From Penumbrarchaeum sp964445525 (GTDB lineage: Archaea > Thermoplasmatota > Penumbrarchaeia > Penumbrarchaeales > Penumbrarchaeaceae), in assembly GCA_964445525.1 (NCBI GenBank), contig CAYULA010000017.1:1-64000 (forward strand): a DNA stretch of 64,000 nt, written 5' to 3'. The notes beneath the pieces are model-generated. The model made no database searches and had not been told where the DNA came from. It worked only from the letters and a program-made list of their open reading frames with translations. Made by a program: the position numbers and the translations under genes. Within the stretch, counting starts at the first letter, position 1; each line of letters opens with the position of its first letter. Positions 16,535 through 26,060 of this stretch are shown one piece after another.

Positions 16535-18346
16535 ATGGGTAGAACAATGCTTCAAAAGATCTTCAAAAATAAATCCGAAAAGGAGGTTGAACCCGGAGAT
16601 ATCGTTGACGTATTCGTGGATGCCAGGGTAGCCAGGGATTTCGGAGGAGCAAACGTCGTGAAAAACATTGTGGAAAACGGATTGGCCCTTGATGATCCTA
16701 AAAGGACCTTCTTCACCTTCGACTGCAATCCCACCGGTTCCGACCAGAAATATGCCGCCAATCAGCAAACATGCAGAAACTTCGCCCGGGAGAGGGGCAT
16801 AAAGGTATACGACATCGACATGGGAATCGGAACCCATATAGCAGTGGATGAGGGGCTTTTGAAACCGGGGGAGGTATTCGTTTCAACGGATTCCCACGCG
16901 AACATCATGGGAGCCATCGGGGCGTTCGGACAGGGAATGGGAGATGTTGATATTGCGGCCGCTTTCGCAAACGGAAAGGTATGGTTCAAGGTCCCGAAAA
17001 GTGCCAGGGTCACTCTGAAAGGGATGCCTTCGAAGAATGCAACGGCCAAGGACGTGGTCCTCAGGATGCTTCAGGTGCTCGGAGCGAACGGGCTCCTGGG
17101 ATATGCCGCGGAGATAGAGGGAGAATATGTTGACGGACTCCCCCTGGCAGGCAGGATAACCATGGCCTCGATGTGCACGGAGATGGGTGGTATAATCATA
17201 CTCTTTCCTCCCGACGAGAGTGTTCTCAAGGAACTTGATCCGGACATGGAAACGGGTGAATTGATACCCGACGGTGATGCACAATACGACAATGAAATTG
17301 TCGTGGACATCGAAGGCATAGGACCCATGGCATCGAGACCCGGTCACCCGGAAGATGCGGTTGACATTGGCAATGTCAAGGGCACCAAGATCGACTCGGC
17401 CTTCATAGGTTCCTGCACAAACGGAAGATACGAGGATATCAAGGCGGCGGCTGATATCCTGAAAGGCCGGCAAATCGCGCCGGGAGTGGTCCTGAAGGTG
17501 GTCCCTTCCACCAGAAAGGTCTGGGATAGGCTGCTTGAAGAGGGAATAATCAAGGATCTCACGGATGCCGGTGCCCTCATAGGGAATCCGGGCTGCGCAG
17601 GATGTGCGGCGGGTCAGATCGGACAGAACGGACCCGGAGAGGTGACAATTTCCACGGGAAACAGGAATTACAAGGGAAAACAGGGCAAAGGATCGGTCTA
17701 CCTGGCCTCTCCCGAAACGGTTGCCGCATCGGCGATTGCGGGTTATATTACTTCAAAGGATGAAATTCCTGATGAGCCGGCCGTTTTCCGACCGGGAAAA
17801 AAGGGTAAAGCGGTGGAAACCGAATGCAAACCGATCGACCGGGAAAAAAGCCTGGTGATGGAGGGAAGGATCTGGTACATACCCATCGACAATATCGACA
17901 CCGATATGATTTATCATAACAGGCACTTGACAGTGACCGACATTGATGAGATGGGTCAGTACGCCTTCGGAAATCTCGAGGGATACGAGGACTTCTCATC
18001 AAAGGCCGGCAGAGGAGACATTCTCGTGACAGGAAAGAACTTCGGGGCCGGAAGCTCCAGGCAGCAGGCGGTGGATTGTTTCAGATCGCTTGGCATCAGC
18101 ATTATCCTCGCCGAATCTTTCGGTGCCATCTATGAGAGGAATGCCATAAACACTGGCATGCCGGCCGTTACCTACGAACCTCAGGAAGACCTTTTCCATG
18201 ATGGTGATATCATCAGGGTGGACCTTCTTGAAGGGAAGGGAAAGAACCTCACAACCGATAATGAATTCGATGTCTCGCCTTTCTCTAAGGTGCAGACCGA
18301 AATTTATAGGAAAGGAGGGCTTCTGGTTAAGCCCTGCGAGGAGTGA
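16535..18346 (+). CDS. Aconitase-family hydro-lyase with large and small subunits fused
   Basis: About 603 residues. The first ~410 are an aconitase/isopropylmalate isomerase large subunit: FTFDCNPTGS, FVSTDSHANIMG, FIGSCTNGRYED and GNPGCAGCAAGQ supply the three cysteines of the 4Fe-4S cluster. The last ~150 form the swivelling small domain: NIDTDMIYH and GKNFGAGSSRQQ. The enzyme isomerises a hydroxy-tricarboxylate by dehydration and rehydration. Because a separate large/small pair follows, this one may be the citrate aconitase and the others an isopropylmalate or homoaconitate isomerase, but substrate cannot be fixed from sequence. The ATG at 16535 follows GAGGTGA; a GTG at 16526 is possible. 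Confidence 0.88.
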   Translation: MGRTMLQKIFKNKSEKEVEPGDIVDVFVDARVARDFGGANVVKNIVENGLALDDPKRTFFTFDCNPTGSDQKYAANQQTCRNFARERGIKVYDIDMGIGTHIAVDEGLLKPGEVFVSTDSHANIMGAIGAFGQGMGDVDIAAAFANGKVWFKVPKSARVTLKGMPSKNATAKDVVLRMLQVLGANGLLGYAAEIEGEYVDGLPLAGRITMASMCTEMGGIIILFPPDESVLKELDPDMETGELIPDGDAQYDNEIVVDIEGIGPMASRPGHPEDAVDIGNVKGTKIDSAFIGSCTNGRYEDIKAAADILKGRQIAPGVVLKVVPSTRKVWDRLLEEGIIKDLTDAGALIGNPGCAGCAAGQIGQNGPGEVTISTGNRNYKGKQGKGSVYLASPETVAASAIAGYITSKDEIPDEPAVFRPGKKGKAVETECKPIDREKSLVMEGRIWYIPIDNIDTDMIYHNRHLTVTDIDEMGQYAFGNLEGYEDFSSKAGRGDILVTGKNFGAGSSRQQAVDCFRSLGISIILAESFGAIYERNAINTGMPAVTYEPQEDLFHDGDIIRVDLLEGKGKNLTTDNEFDVSPFSKVQTEIYRKGGLLVKPCEE

Positions 18347-18351
18347 TGAAC

Positions 18352-19614
18352 ATGGGAGAGACCTTTGCCCAGAAAGTGCTTGCCAGGAAGGCGGGACTGG
18401 AAAATGTGGTTCCCGGCCAGATAGTAACGCTTTCACCGGATCATTTGCTGACCCACGACAACACGGCGGCCATCATAGGAAAGATAGGAGATGAGCTTGG
18501 ACATTACGGCATCCATGATCCTGAAATGCCCATAATTGTCCTGGACCATATCATTCCCGCCGCCAGCGAGAAAACTGCAACCAACCACAAGAAGATAAGA
18601 GAATTCGTGAAAGAACATGGAATAAGCCATTTCTACGACGCTGGAGAAGGCATCTGCCACCAGGTTGTCGTCGAAAAGGGACTGGCACTTCCCGGAGAGA
18701 TCCTGGTGGGTTCCGATTCCCATACCTGCTCGTACGGAGCTCTCGGTGCATTCTCCACTGGAATAGACAGGACCGAAGCCGCCGCTTTGCTTCTCAGAGG
18801 GGAGATGTGGCTCAAGGTTCCCTCTTCCATCAAGATGACCCTGAAAGGGTCCTTCAAGGAGGGGGTCTATTCAAAGGACCTCATCCTGAAAATTATAGGC
18901 GATGTTACAGCGTCGGGAGCCTCCTACAAGGCAGTGGAATTCCACGGCGACCTGGATGAATTATCTGCGGGGGACAGGTTCACCATCTCCAATATGGGAG
19001 TGGAGATGGACGGAAAGGCTGCAACATTTCCCGTTGATGACAGGACAAGGCAGTATCTGAGAAAAACGGGGGTGAGAGATGACGAATACGAGGAGATCTG
19101 GGCAGATCCGGATGCCCGATATCACTCCGAATATCAGTTTCAGATGGATGAGATCGTACCCGGTATAGCGGCCCCCCACAGAGTTGACAATTATCACGAG
19201 GTGGAGGAGCTTTCCGGACTGGAATTCGATCAGTGCTTCATCGGAACATGCACCAACGGAAGATACGAGGACCTTAAGGTCGCCGCATCCATTCTGGACG
19301 GTGAAAAGGTCGCTCAGGGGACCAGGCTTGTGATAGCTCCCGCCTCAAGGACCGAATTGAGAAAGGCCATAAGCGACGGTACCCTGGACACCCTGATAGA
19401 GGCGGGAGGAATGGTGCTACCACCGGGATGCGGCCCGTGCCTCGGAGCTCATCAGGGAGTCATGGCTCCGGGCGAGAGGACACTTTCCACCGCAAACAGG
19501 AATTTCAAGGGAAGGATGGGATGCAAGGAGGCTGAGATCTATCTTGCAAGCCCGGCAACCGTGGCGGCGACGGCCCTTAATGGAGTTTTGACGGATCCCA
19601 GGGAGGTGATCTAG
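18352..19614 (+). CDS. 3-isopropylmalate dehydratase/homoaconitase large subunit
   Basis: About 420 residues, the usual length of archaeal LeuC/HacA. Motifs: FAQKVLARKAG at the start, VGSDSHTCSYGALGAF, FIGTCTNGRYEDL and PPGCGPCLGAHQG (cluster cysteines), and STANRNFKGRMG near the end. With the next gene it forms the two-subunit isomerase of leucine synthesis or 2-oxoacid chain elongation. The start overlaps the fused aconitase stop; GAGGAG at about 18338-18343 fits the ATG at 18352 better than those at 18343 or 18346. Confidence 0.92.
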   Translation: MGETFAQKVLARKAGLENVVPGQIVTLSPDHLLTHDNTAAIIGKIGDELGHYGIHDPEMPIIVLDHIIPAASEKTATNHKKIREFVKEHGISHFYDAGEGICHQVVVEKGLALPGEILVGSDSHTCSYGALGAFSTGIDRTEAAALLLRGEMWLKVPSSIKMTLKGSFKEGVYSKDLILKIIGDVTASGASYKAVEFHGDLDELSAGDRFTISNMGVEMDGKAATFPVDDRTRQYLRKTGVRDDEYEEIWADPDARYHSEYQFQMDEIVPGIAAPHRVDNYHEVEELSGLEFDQCFIGTCTNGRYEDLKVAASILDGEKVAQGTRLVIAPASRTELRKAISDGTLDTLIEAGGMVLPPGCGPCLGAHQGVMAPGERTLSTANRNFKGRMGCKEAEIYLASPATVAATALNGVLTDPREVI

Positions 19615-20094
19615 ATGAAGGTCTGGAGATACGGGGACTCCGTGAACACCGATATGCTTTTCCCGGGAAAATATACCTACACATGCTCTACGCCGGAGGA
19701 AATACTACCTCATCTCCTGGAGGATCTCGATCCTGAATTTTCCGGGAATGCTGGGGAAGGGGACATTTTGATGGTGGGGGATAATTTCGGCTGCGGTTCC
19801 TCCAGAGAGCAGCCTGTTGTGGGTCTGAAATCGGTGGGTATCAGGGCGATAATCGGAAAATCGTTTGCCAGGATCTTCTACCGGGCGGCTATCAATCAGG
19901 GATTGATATTGATCGAGTGCCCGGAAGCTGTTGGAGCTTACAGTGAAGGAGCCGAGGTGGACCTCAACATCGAGGAAGGCTGGATCAGGATCGACGAGGA
20001 GGAATTCAGCTTCCCGAAGCTCCCGGACCAGATCCTCGCTATCAGGGATGCCGGGGGTCTTTTGAACTATACCAGGAAGAAACTGGAAGAGTAA
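19615..20094 (+). CDS. 3-isopropylmalate dehydratase/homoaconitase small subunit
   Basis: 159 residues. NTDMLFPGKYTYTCSTPEE and GDNFGCGSSREQP define the small-subunit swivel domain. It starts directly after the stop of the large subunit, with GGAGGTGA upstream, so the two are translationally coupled. The loop that discriminates substrates in archaeal enzymes (described as YLRT in homoaconitase and YLVY in isopropylmalate isomerase) reads YTYT here, so the substrate class is open. Last gene of the operon. Confidence 0.92.
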   Translation: MKVWRYGDSVNTDMLFPGKYTYTCSTPEEILPHLLEDLDPEFSGNAGEGDILMVGDNFGCGSSREQPVVGLKSVGIRAIIGKSFARIFYRAAINQGLILIECPEAVGAYSEGAEVDLNIEEGWIRIDEEEFSFPKLPDQILAIRDAGGLLNYTRKKLEE

Positions 20095-20130
20095 GCAAAC
20101 TAGCAAAATCACATGTGTTAAACTGCTCTC

Positions 20131-20140
20131 AAATATATAC
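20131..20140 (+). promoter_or_regulatory. TATA box for a leaderless MerR-family gene
   Basis: AAATATATAC is centred about 27 nt upstream of the ATG at 20162. In archaea that spacing puts the transcription start at or next to the start codon. Confidence 0.55.
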
Positions 20141-20161
20141 AAGCTTGACCATTTCCTATCG

Positions 20162-21010
20162 ATGTCAAGACCTCAGGATCAGATCCCAATAGGCATGTTC
20201 TCAATGGTCACAAGGTTAACGCCGAGGGCCCTCAGGCTATATGATGAAAAAGGGATCCTCAAACCGGAGAGAAAGGAACCCTTCACCGGTTACAGGTACT
20301 ATTCGTATCCCCAGATTGACAGGGCAATCATGATCAGAAATCTGGCCTCCCTGGGGTTCGGCCTGCAGGAGATATCCTCGATCATGGGATCCATGGACAG
20401 CGGGAATACCTCCGATGTTGAGGACCTCTTCGGAAGTAGGGTAAAAGAAATCGAAAAGGAGATAGACCGGCTGGAAGGGATCAGATCGATGCTAACACAA
20501 AAGGGTCTCAGGGATGTTGTTCGAATGAACGACTTCCAGCCCCAGGTGAAGGAGATCCCTTCGCTCAGGGTTCTATCCCTGAGAGAAAAAGGCACCTATC
20601 ACGAAACCATCCCTATACTGGTAACGGATATTTTCAATGAGGTGGCAAGAGACGAGAACAGAAAAGCCAGGGTATCCATGGTCGGACCTGCAATGTTCAT
20701 ATGCCACGACAAGGAGTACAGAGATGAGGACGCTGATATCGAGATAGCGGTCCCGATCACGGGTAATATCACCGTCTCCGACCGCTACGAGGTCAGGAAA
20801 CTTCCCGCGGCAAAGGTCGCCTCCCTTCTTCATCAAGGGCCATACGAGGAGGTGGGACCTGCCTATCAGAAACTGATGTCCTTCATATTTTCCAAGTGCT
20901 ACAAGATGGCAGGACCCTCGAGGGAGTTGTACCTGAACGATCCGGCCCTCGTCCCCGATTCGGAGCTGATCACCGAGATACAGATACCCATCGATTTTGG
21001 AACCTGTTAA
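20162..21010 (+). CDS. MerR-family transcriptional regulator with GyrI-like ligand domain
   Basis: 282 residues. An N-terminal MerR helix-turn-helix is visible (IGMFSMVTRLTPRALRLYDE, then GYRYYSYPQIDRA), followed by a coiled-coil segment with EIEKEIDRLEGI. The C-terminal ~150 residues are a GyrI/BmrR-like effector-binding domain (LREKGTYHETIPIL ... KVASLLHQGPYEEVGPAYQKL). Such proteins respond to lipophilic cations or drugs. No adjacent transporter reveals its target. The gene appears leaderless. Confidence 0.9.
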   Translation: MSRPQDQIPIGMFSMVTRLTPRALRLYDEKGILKPERKEPFTGYRYYSYPQIDRAIMIRNLASLGFGLQEISSIMGSMDSGNTSDVEDLFGSRVKEIEKEIDRLEGIRSMLTQKGLRDVVRMNDFQPQVKEIPSLRVLSLREKGTYHETIPILVTDIFNEVARDENRKARVSMVGPAMFICHDKEYRDEDADIEIAVPITGNITVSDRYEVRKLPAAKVASLLHQGPYEEVGPAYQKLMSFIFSKCYKMAGPSRELYLNDPALVPDSELITEIQIPIDFGTC

Positions 21011-21080
21011 CGTACTTTAATTGCAAAAAGGATCATTTGGTTATTCAAATTGAACAGAATTACACCTTATTGGCAAAGAA

Positions 21081-21090
21081 TATAAATATG
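21081..21090 (+). promoter_or_regulatory. TATA box for a leaderless STAS-like gene
   Basis: TATAAATATG lies 21-30 nt upstream of the ATG at 21111, as expected for a leaderless archaeal transcript. Confidence 0.55.
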
Positions 21091-21110
21091 CAATAATTTC
21101 TCCGGAATCG

Positions 21111-21479
21111 ATGGCCTATCATTTCAAGATTATAGACCAGGAATTGGATATTTTGGAAGTGAATTTTGAGGAAGAATTGACATTTAAGGAGATAGAAAAG
21201 GTCATCGATGATTATTTCTCGAAACCACACAGGAATGTTCTGATCGACATGAGGGAAGGAAATTTCGGAATCATCTCCAGAGGAGAGATGGTGAGGATCA
21301 TAGAAAGGTTCAAGGATCCCTCGGTGGACCATGCCCGGAAATCGGCCGTGGTTGCAGCCAGCGACGAGGACCTGGGATTATTGATGCTTATGAGGAACAT
21401 AGGAAAGATGGAACAGATACCAACCACCTACAAGATCTTCAAGGACAGGGAAGAAGCCATTGAATGGCTGAGGTCCTGA
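21111..21479 (+). CDS. SpoIIAA/STAS-like small protein
   Basis: 122 residues. The pattern of alternating strands and helices (LDILEVNFEEELTFKEIEKV, NVLIDMREGNFG, KSAVVAASDEDLGLLMLM, and the end YKIFKDREEAIEWLRS) matches the STAS-like SpoIIAA fold, whose last segment typically reads FxDxxxAxxWL. The molecular role is unknown. Monocistronic, with its own TATA box; it converges on the acetyltransferase gene. Confidence 0.7.
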   Translation: MAYHFKIIDQELDILEVNFEEELTFKEIEKVIDDYFSKPHRNVLIDMREGNFGIISRGEMVRIIERFKDPSVDHARKSAVVAASDEDLGLLMLMRNIGKMEQIPTTYKIFKDREEAIEWLRS

Positions 21480-21483
21480 AAAA

Positions 21484-22269
21484 TCAGAATTCGAACTCCA
21501 GCATGACGTACCTGGATATCAGACCGGCCTTTTCAAGTGTTCTCCTTGACGGTTCGTTCTCAATGGAACAACCCGCAACGGGCCTCCATCCGTTCCTGTC
21601 GCATATGTCCATCATTCTTTGGAGTATGTAGGTACCGTATCCTCTTTTTCTATGGTCTGGGTGAACGTACATTCCGATATCGAACCAGTCCCTCCCGGGT
21701 ATGGTCCTGTTTATGAGACCGTACCCGATGAGATCTCCGTCTGCGGTTTCGAAGATCCTTATGGATCCCTTGTTGATGTAAAAGGGGATGTCGGCTACCT
21801 CGTTGTCATCGAAGATCTCTTCCCTGTTTTTTATTATTAGATCGAGGTCCTCGATAACAGCGGTCCTCTCCTCCATCTCGATTCCAGGATCGGGAGCCTC
21901 CGTTATCCTTCTCTCCCTGAAACAATGACCGATAACCCTCCTTCCCCCGGAATGGATCATGCACATGGAGAGGTAGAGATGATCGAAGGACTGACAGTAT
22001 GCCTTTCTTATGGAGAGGTCTTTAAGGACCTTCTGAAAGATCTCCCTGGCCCATGTAAGGTTTTCATGGAGAACATGGAATTCATAGAGAACACCGTTAT
22101 CATCGGCTACAGCATATGCCAGCTCCTTACCTTCGGACCTTACCTCATAAGGTGATGCGTCCTTACCGAGCATCTCCAGATAGAGTTCCACGGGTTCAAG
22201 CAGGGAATCCAGATAATCATCCCTTGAAGACCTTATCTCTTCCATTCTTCCTCTCTTCAAAAGCTCCAT
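21484..22269 (-). CDS. GNAT-family N-acetyltransferase
   Basis: 261 residues. The C-terminal half is a GNAT domain: WFDIGMYVHPDHRKRGYGTY contains the acetyl-CoA-binding R/Q-x-x-G-x-G/A signature, and CSIENEPSRRTLEKAGL is the typical final helix. The N-terminal ~120 residues are helical with no assigned role and may set acceptor specificity. Acetyl acceptor unknown. It lies just downstream of LeuRS in the same direction, with a 42-nt gap. Confidence 0.87.
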   Translation of the reverse strand: MELLKRGRMEEIRSSRDDYLDSLLEPVELYLEMLGKDASPYEVRSEGKELAYAVADDNGVLYEFHVLHENLTWAREIFQKVLKDLSIRKAYCQSFDHLYLSMCMIHSGGRRVIGHCFRERRITEAPDPGIEMEERTAVIEDLDLIIKNREEIFDDNEVADIPFYINKGSIRIFETADGDLIGYGLINRTIPGRDWFDIGMYVHPDHRKRGYGTYILQRMMDICDRNGWRPVAGCSIENEPSRRTLEKAGLISRYVMLEFEF

Positions 22270-22311
22270 GAGGGTTTATCTCCCTGTAGGATGAAATCAT
22301 TTTCCATGGCT

Positions 22312-25218
22312 TTATTCCATGAAAATACCAGGTTTCAGAGGAGTGGATACATGTGATTTGTTCATGGGATCCTCCTTTTCGAGATCCTCTTCCCTGAATA
22401 CGGTAACCTCGCATCCCATTTCCCCGGAGAAGAAATCCGCCAATGAATGGAGGATATCGTGCTCATTTCTGAGTATACTGAATTTTTCCCTTTCCCCGTA
22501 TCCCATCTTCACGACATCCTTTGAGAGGCGGCCCACCATCTTGGGGATGGCTTTCTTGTACGGGTTGAGTTCCGGTCTCGACATCAGGGGTTTGATTATC
22601 TCTCCGGGATTGATCCTTCCGTCGCCCTTTTCCACCTGTTTGAAGAGTGATTCGAGCACGTCCCATTTCCAGTCCGCTGCGGTGTAGAGCAGGATCCTTT
22701 TCGGTTCCATCCCCTGCATCTTCTTTATGTTGTTGAGATCCTCCAGGAGGCTGGATACGTAATCCTCTCTCCTCAGAGACCTTCCAGAGATCCTATTTTC
22801 ATCGATTTCGGGCCATCCGGCTTTGGAGATGAAACCCTCCCCCCCGATCCTCTCCCAGATCTCCTCGGCAAGGTGAGGGGTAAAGGGCTGGAGCATCCTG
22901 GCCCATATGCCGATCGCTTCTTTCAGGACATTCCCGTTTCCGCCTCCCCTCTTCAGATACCACTTGAGGTCCCCCGGAACCGTGAAGTAGATTATGTTGG
23001 AGGCTTCCCTGAGTGATCCCTGTTCCATGGCTTCGGTTGCGGATCGAAGTCTCTGGCCCAGTCTCGATATCAGCCAGTCGTCAACATCGCTTTCCCGATT
23101 GGAGGTGATCTCGAAGAGCTCGTCTATCTGTTCGAATATCTTTTTCATCCTGGCCTTGTAATGGGAGACGGTCTCTTCCACCCACTCGACGTCCATGGCC
23201 GAAGAACCCACGTGGCAGTAGTACAGCCTCATCGCGTCAACGCCGTATTTTTCAATGGCTTCAGGAATCGGTTCGGCACCGCCCTTGGTCTTGGAGATCT
23301 TGTCCCCGCCCGACATTGTCACCCACCAGTGGACATAGATGCCCCTGGGCCAGTGAACTTTATCGAGTATTGCCACGTGATTCATAAGAAATACCGGGAA
23401 ATGGACTGTCTTGTGCTCCTTTCCTCCCAGGTTGATATCCAGCGGATACCAGTAAAGGAAATCCTTCCTGCACTTTTCCACGATCTCCCTTCTATCCTCA
23501 TCAAAGTCCTCGATGCTTCCCCTCCCCCTCATCACGAAATCGAAGAATCCATCATCCATCCATTCCACTTTCAGCGATCCGTCGTTCACGTATCTGGATA
23601 CCGTGTAGTATGTAGGATAGAGGGTTGAATCCGATATGGGCTCTATGGTCCAGTCTTCCTTGTAGGGAAACTCCGTCCCGAGCCAGGAGCCCCTTCTTAT
23701 ACAGGCCCTGTCACCGAACCAATCCAGGACGGCGGGAAGGTCTCTCTTGTACTCTTCGGGGGATATGTTCATGTTCTTTGCGTGTTCCTTGGACTTTTCA
23801 GTCCAATCCGGATCAGAGTAATTTATGAACCACTGGTCGGGTATTCTCTTGATCAGGACATTTCCACCGCATCGGCAAATAACCGGTTCGGAGAACTCGT
23901 GAAAGACATCGGCTTTACCCTTATCAATAAGGTCCACCCTTAGAGTATCCTTCATCCGGGAGACCTTCATTCCCGCATACTCCCCGCAGATCTCCATCAG
24001 GATACCGGAATGGAACTCCTCCTTGTAGATCGCCTTGGTGGCTTCCTCCAGCTTTTCGGAGTCGTTTTGATCTGATATCTCCATTTCTCTGCATTTTAAT
24101 CCGGCGGGGTCCTCGGTATGTTCCTTTCTGGCCTGTATCAGGGTGATGGGAGTGAGGTCCCCGATCCTATCGACGTCCAGTCCGAAATCGTTCTTACCGG
24201 ATTCGAGCTCCTTCTGAATATCTCTCAGTGCTATCCAATCGAATGGTGCGTGAGCGGGAACCGACATTACAACTCCCGTCGCTATTGCCGGATCAACGAA
24301 GGTTCCCGGAAGTACGGGAACACTCTTGCCAACCGGGGTCATGCAGTCCTGCCCGATGAGTTCGGATCCCTTTATCCTTGAGAGCTCCTTCACCTCACCC
24401 CTCCCCTCCATCTGGAACCTGAGCTTTTCGAATGCTTCTTCGGATACTATCCAGGTCTCATCCAGGACCTTCGCCTCTATGTATTCGACCTCCGGATGGA
24501 GCCACATATTGGTGACTCCGAAGACGGTCTCGGGCCTCAGCGTTGCCGCGGGGAGGACCCTTCCGTCATGGAGTTTGAACTTCAATGCGGTGAATTCCTG
24601 GGCCTCGGCATTTCCTCCCTGGGAGATGTCGGTCATGGAGGAATCCACCGCCACGGGACCGCAGTTCGGACAGTAGGGGGCAAAATGGGGCTTTGTTATG
24701 AGATATCCCAATTCGTTGAGTGTGTGGAACTGCCATGTGATGAAATTCTTGTATCCGGGGGATACGGTTGACATGCACCTGCTGAAATCCATCCCGAATC
24801 CGAATCTTTTCCAGTATTCCTCTATGTACACACCCGAGAAGAAGTTTATCAGTCGTTCCACGTCATGGAGCTTTTCCAATTCTTCGGGAGGGCAGCCGTT
24901 CCTCAGAAGATATTCCAGGGTCCTGTCATCCTTTCTCTCGATCCTCTTGGCAAGTGCAACGGCTGGTATTCCGGAGGCGTGGAATCCCACCGGGAATAAG
25001 ACATCGTGACCGGTGGCCCTTCTGTATCTGGTGATCACATCGGCATAGGTGAATCCCCTCATGTGGCCTACATGAAGATACCCGGATATTCCCGGATAGG
25101 CGAATATCAGGAAGAACTTCTTCTTCCCGCTTTCAGGACCTTCTGGCGTGAATACATCTTTCTCTTCCCATCTCTTCTGCCATTTCGCCTCCATTTCGTG
25201 AGGATCGTATTCCGACAT
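22312..25218 (-). CDS. leuS: Leucyl-tRNA synthetase, archaeal/eukaryotic type
   Basis: 968 residues, the archaeal length. The class I HIGH motif reads HVGHMRG (from about residue 49), and the KMSKS motif reads KISKTKGG in the C-terminal half. The CP1 editing insertion lies between them (e.g. SVPAHAPFDWIALRD). CPNCG and CRCGG provide zinc-binding pairs. It charges tRNA-Leu in the cytoplasm. The ATG at 25218 gives the standard MSEYDPHEMEAKWQKRW start. It is the last core gene before the defence island. Confidence 0.97.
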   Translation of the reverse strand: MSEYDPHEMEAKWQKRWEEKDVFTPEGPESGKKKFFLIFAYPGISGYLHVGHMRGFTYADVITRYRRATGHDVLFPVGFHASGIPAVALAKRIERKDDRTLEYLLRNGCPPEELEKLHDVERLINFFSGVYIEEYWKRFGFGMDFSRCMSTVSPGYKNFITWQFHTLNELGYLITKPHFAPYCPNCGPVAVDSSMTDISQGGNAEAQEFTALKFKLHDGRVLPAATLRPETVFGVTNMWLHPEVEYIEAKVLDETWIVSEEAFEKLRFQMEGRGEVKELSRIKGSELIGQDCMTPVGKSVPVLPGTFVDPAIATGVVMSVPAHAPFDWIALRDIQKELESGKNDFGLDVDRIGDLTPITLIQARKEHTEDPAGLKCREMEISDQNDSEKLEEATKAIYKEEFHSGILMEICGEYAGMKVSRMKDTLRVDLIDKGKADVFHEFSEPVICRCGGNVLIKRIPDQWFINYSDPDWTEKSKEHAKNMNISPEEYKRDLPAVLDWFGDRACIRRGSWLGTEFPYKEDWTIEPISDSTLYPTYYTVSRYVNDGSLKVEWMDDGFFDFVMRGRGSIEDFDEDRREIVEKCRKDFLYWYPLDINLGGKEHKTVHFPVFLMNHVAILDKVHWPRGIYVHWWVTMSGGDKISKTKGGAEPIPEAIEKYGVDAMRLYYCHVGSSAMDVEWVEETVSHYKARMKKIFEQIDELFEITSNRESDVDDWLISRLGQRLRSATEAMEQGSLREASNIIYFTVPGDLKWYLKRGGGNGNVLKEAIGIWARMLQPFTPHLAEEIWERIGGEGFISKAGWPEIDENRISGRSLRREDYVSSLLEDLNNIKKMQGMEPKRILLYTAADWKWDVLESLFKQVEKGDGRINPGEIIKPLMSRPELNPYKKAIPKMVGRLSKDVVKMGYGEREKFSILRNEHDILHSLADFFSGEMGCEVTVFREEDLEKEDPMNKSHVSTPLKPGIFME

Positions 25219-25284
25219 CTGTTCACCACCGGGGACCTGATGGAGCGGATATACGCTTGTATTAAAAGGGTTTTTTGATGGGCC

Positions 25285-26040
25285 CTAGAATATCTTCAAT
25301 ATCATCTTACCGTTCGTTGATAGATCGTAGTTATTGTCTTCATTCTTGCGGATCCATCCTCTCTCCACCCATTTGAGAAGGTATTTTCTTCGAAACTGCA
25401 TCTGACCGGAGTGGGTTACCCTGTTTCTTTCCATGCAATCCTTTAAAAGACCTTCCTGTTCCATTCTGGCTATTGTTTCCTTAAGTTTCCTGTTACCGAA
25501 TTTTTGTTTTACATCATTCCAGATCTTCAAACCCCTGACTAGTTTCTCGGGTGGTCTTTCGAGGTTGAATCCGGGCAGGAGATAAGGTTCCCTGACTGTT
25601 CTTGCCAGACCAACCGGTTTACCGTTTTCATCGTAATAGGACCTGTAATCCTCTATCATGTGTTTTTCCGTTCCCACATTGAAAGGAGTTGCTCCGTACA
25701 TCATCGAGGCGATCAGTGCGGCGGAAGAGAAAACCGCGGAACCTGCCTCGATGTTCACAAATACCCGGTTCCCGTCGCCTGTTTCCTTCTTCAGGATATC
25801 AATGATGTCAGGCATCAGAACATCGAACTTGTTAACATCCGAGAATACACTGATATTCTCAATATCCAGTTGATCCAGTTGTGTTATTACTTCGTTTAGA
25901 AAATCGATGTAGGGTTCTTTATCGGCCTTGTGAACGAGATATACCCTGTCCGCTCTGAAGTACTTGGCAGGTTCAACGATCTTCACCGTGTCGAATGTGA
26001 CACATGAGATCACCACTCTCAGATCGCTTTCGTAGGTCAT
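25285..26040 (-). CDS. CARF-wHTH transcriptional regulator (DUF6293/HFX_2341-like)
   Basis: About 251 residues. The N-terminal ~150 form a Rossmann-like CARF domain (LRVVISCVTFDTVKIVEP, RVYLVHKAD, RVFVNIEAGSAVFSSAALIASMMYG). The C-terminal ~80 residues are a winged helix (LKETIARMEQEGLLKDC ... FRRKYLLKWVERGWI). Proteins of this architecture are considered ligand-responsive regulators that may sense cyclic oligoadenylate. The ATG at 26040 is preferred; the alternative at 26067 falls inside a palindrome. Its position at the left edge of the CRISPR island suggests control of the island, which is inference. Confidence 0.75.
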   Translation of the reverse strand: MTYESDLRVVISCVTFDTVKIVEPAKYFRADRVYLVHKADKEPYIDFLNEVITQLDQLDIENISVFSDVNKFDVLMPDIIDILKKETGDGNRVFVNIEAGSAVFSSAALIASMMYGATPFNVGTEKHMIEDYRSYYDENGKPVGLARTVREPYLLPGFNLERPPEKLVRGLKIWNDVKQKFGNRKLKETIARMEQEGLLKDCMERNRVTHSGQMQFRRKYLLKWVERGWIRKNEDNNYDLSTNGKMILKIF

Positions 26041-26060
26041 TGATATCACTATTATAACCT

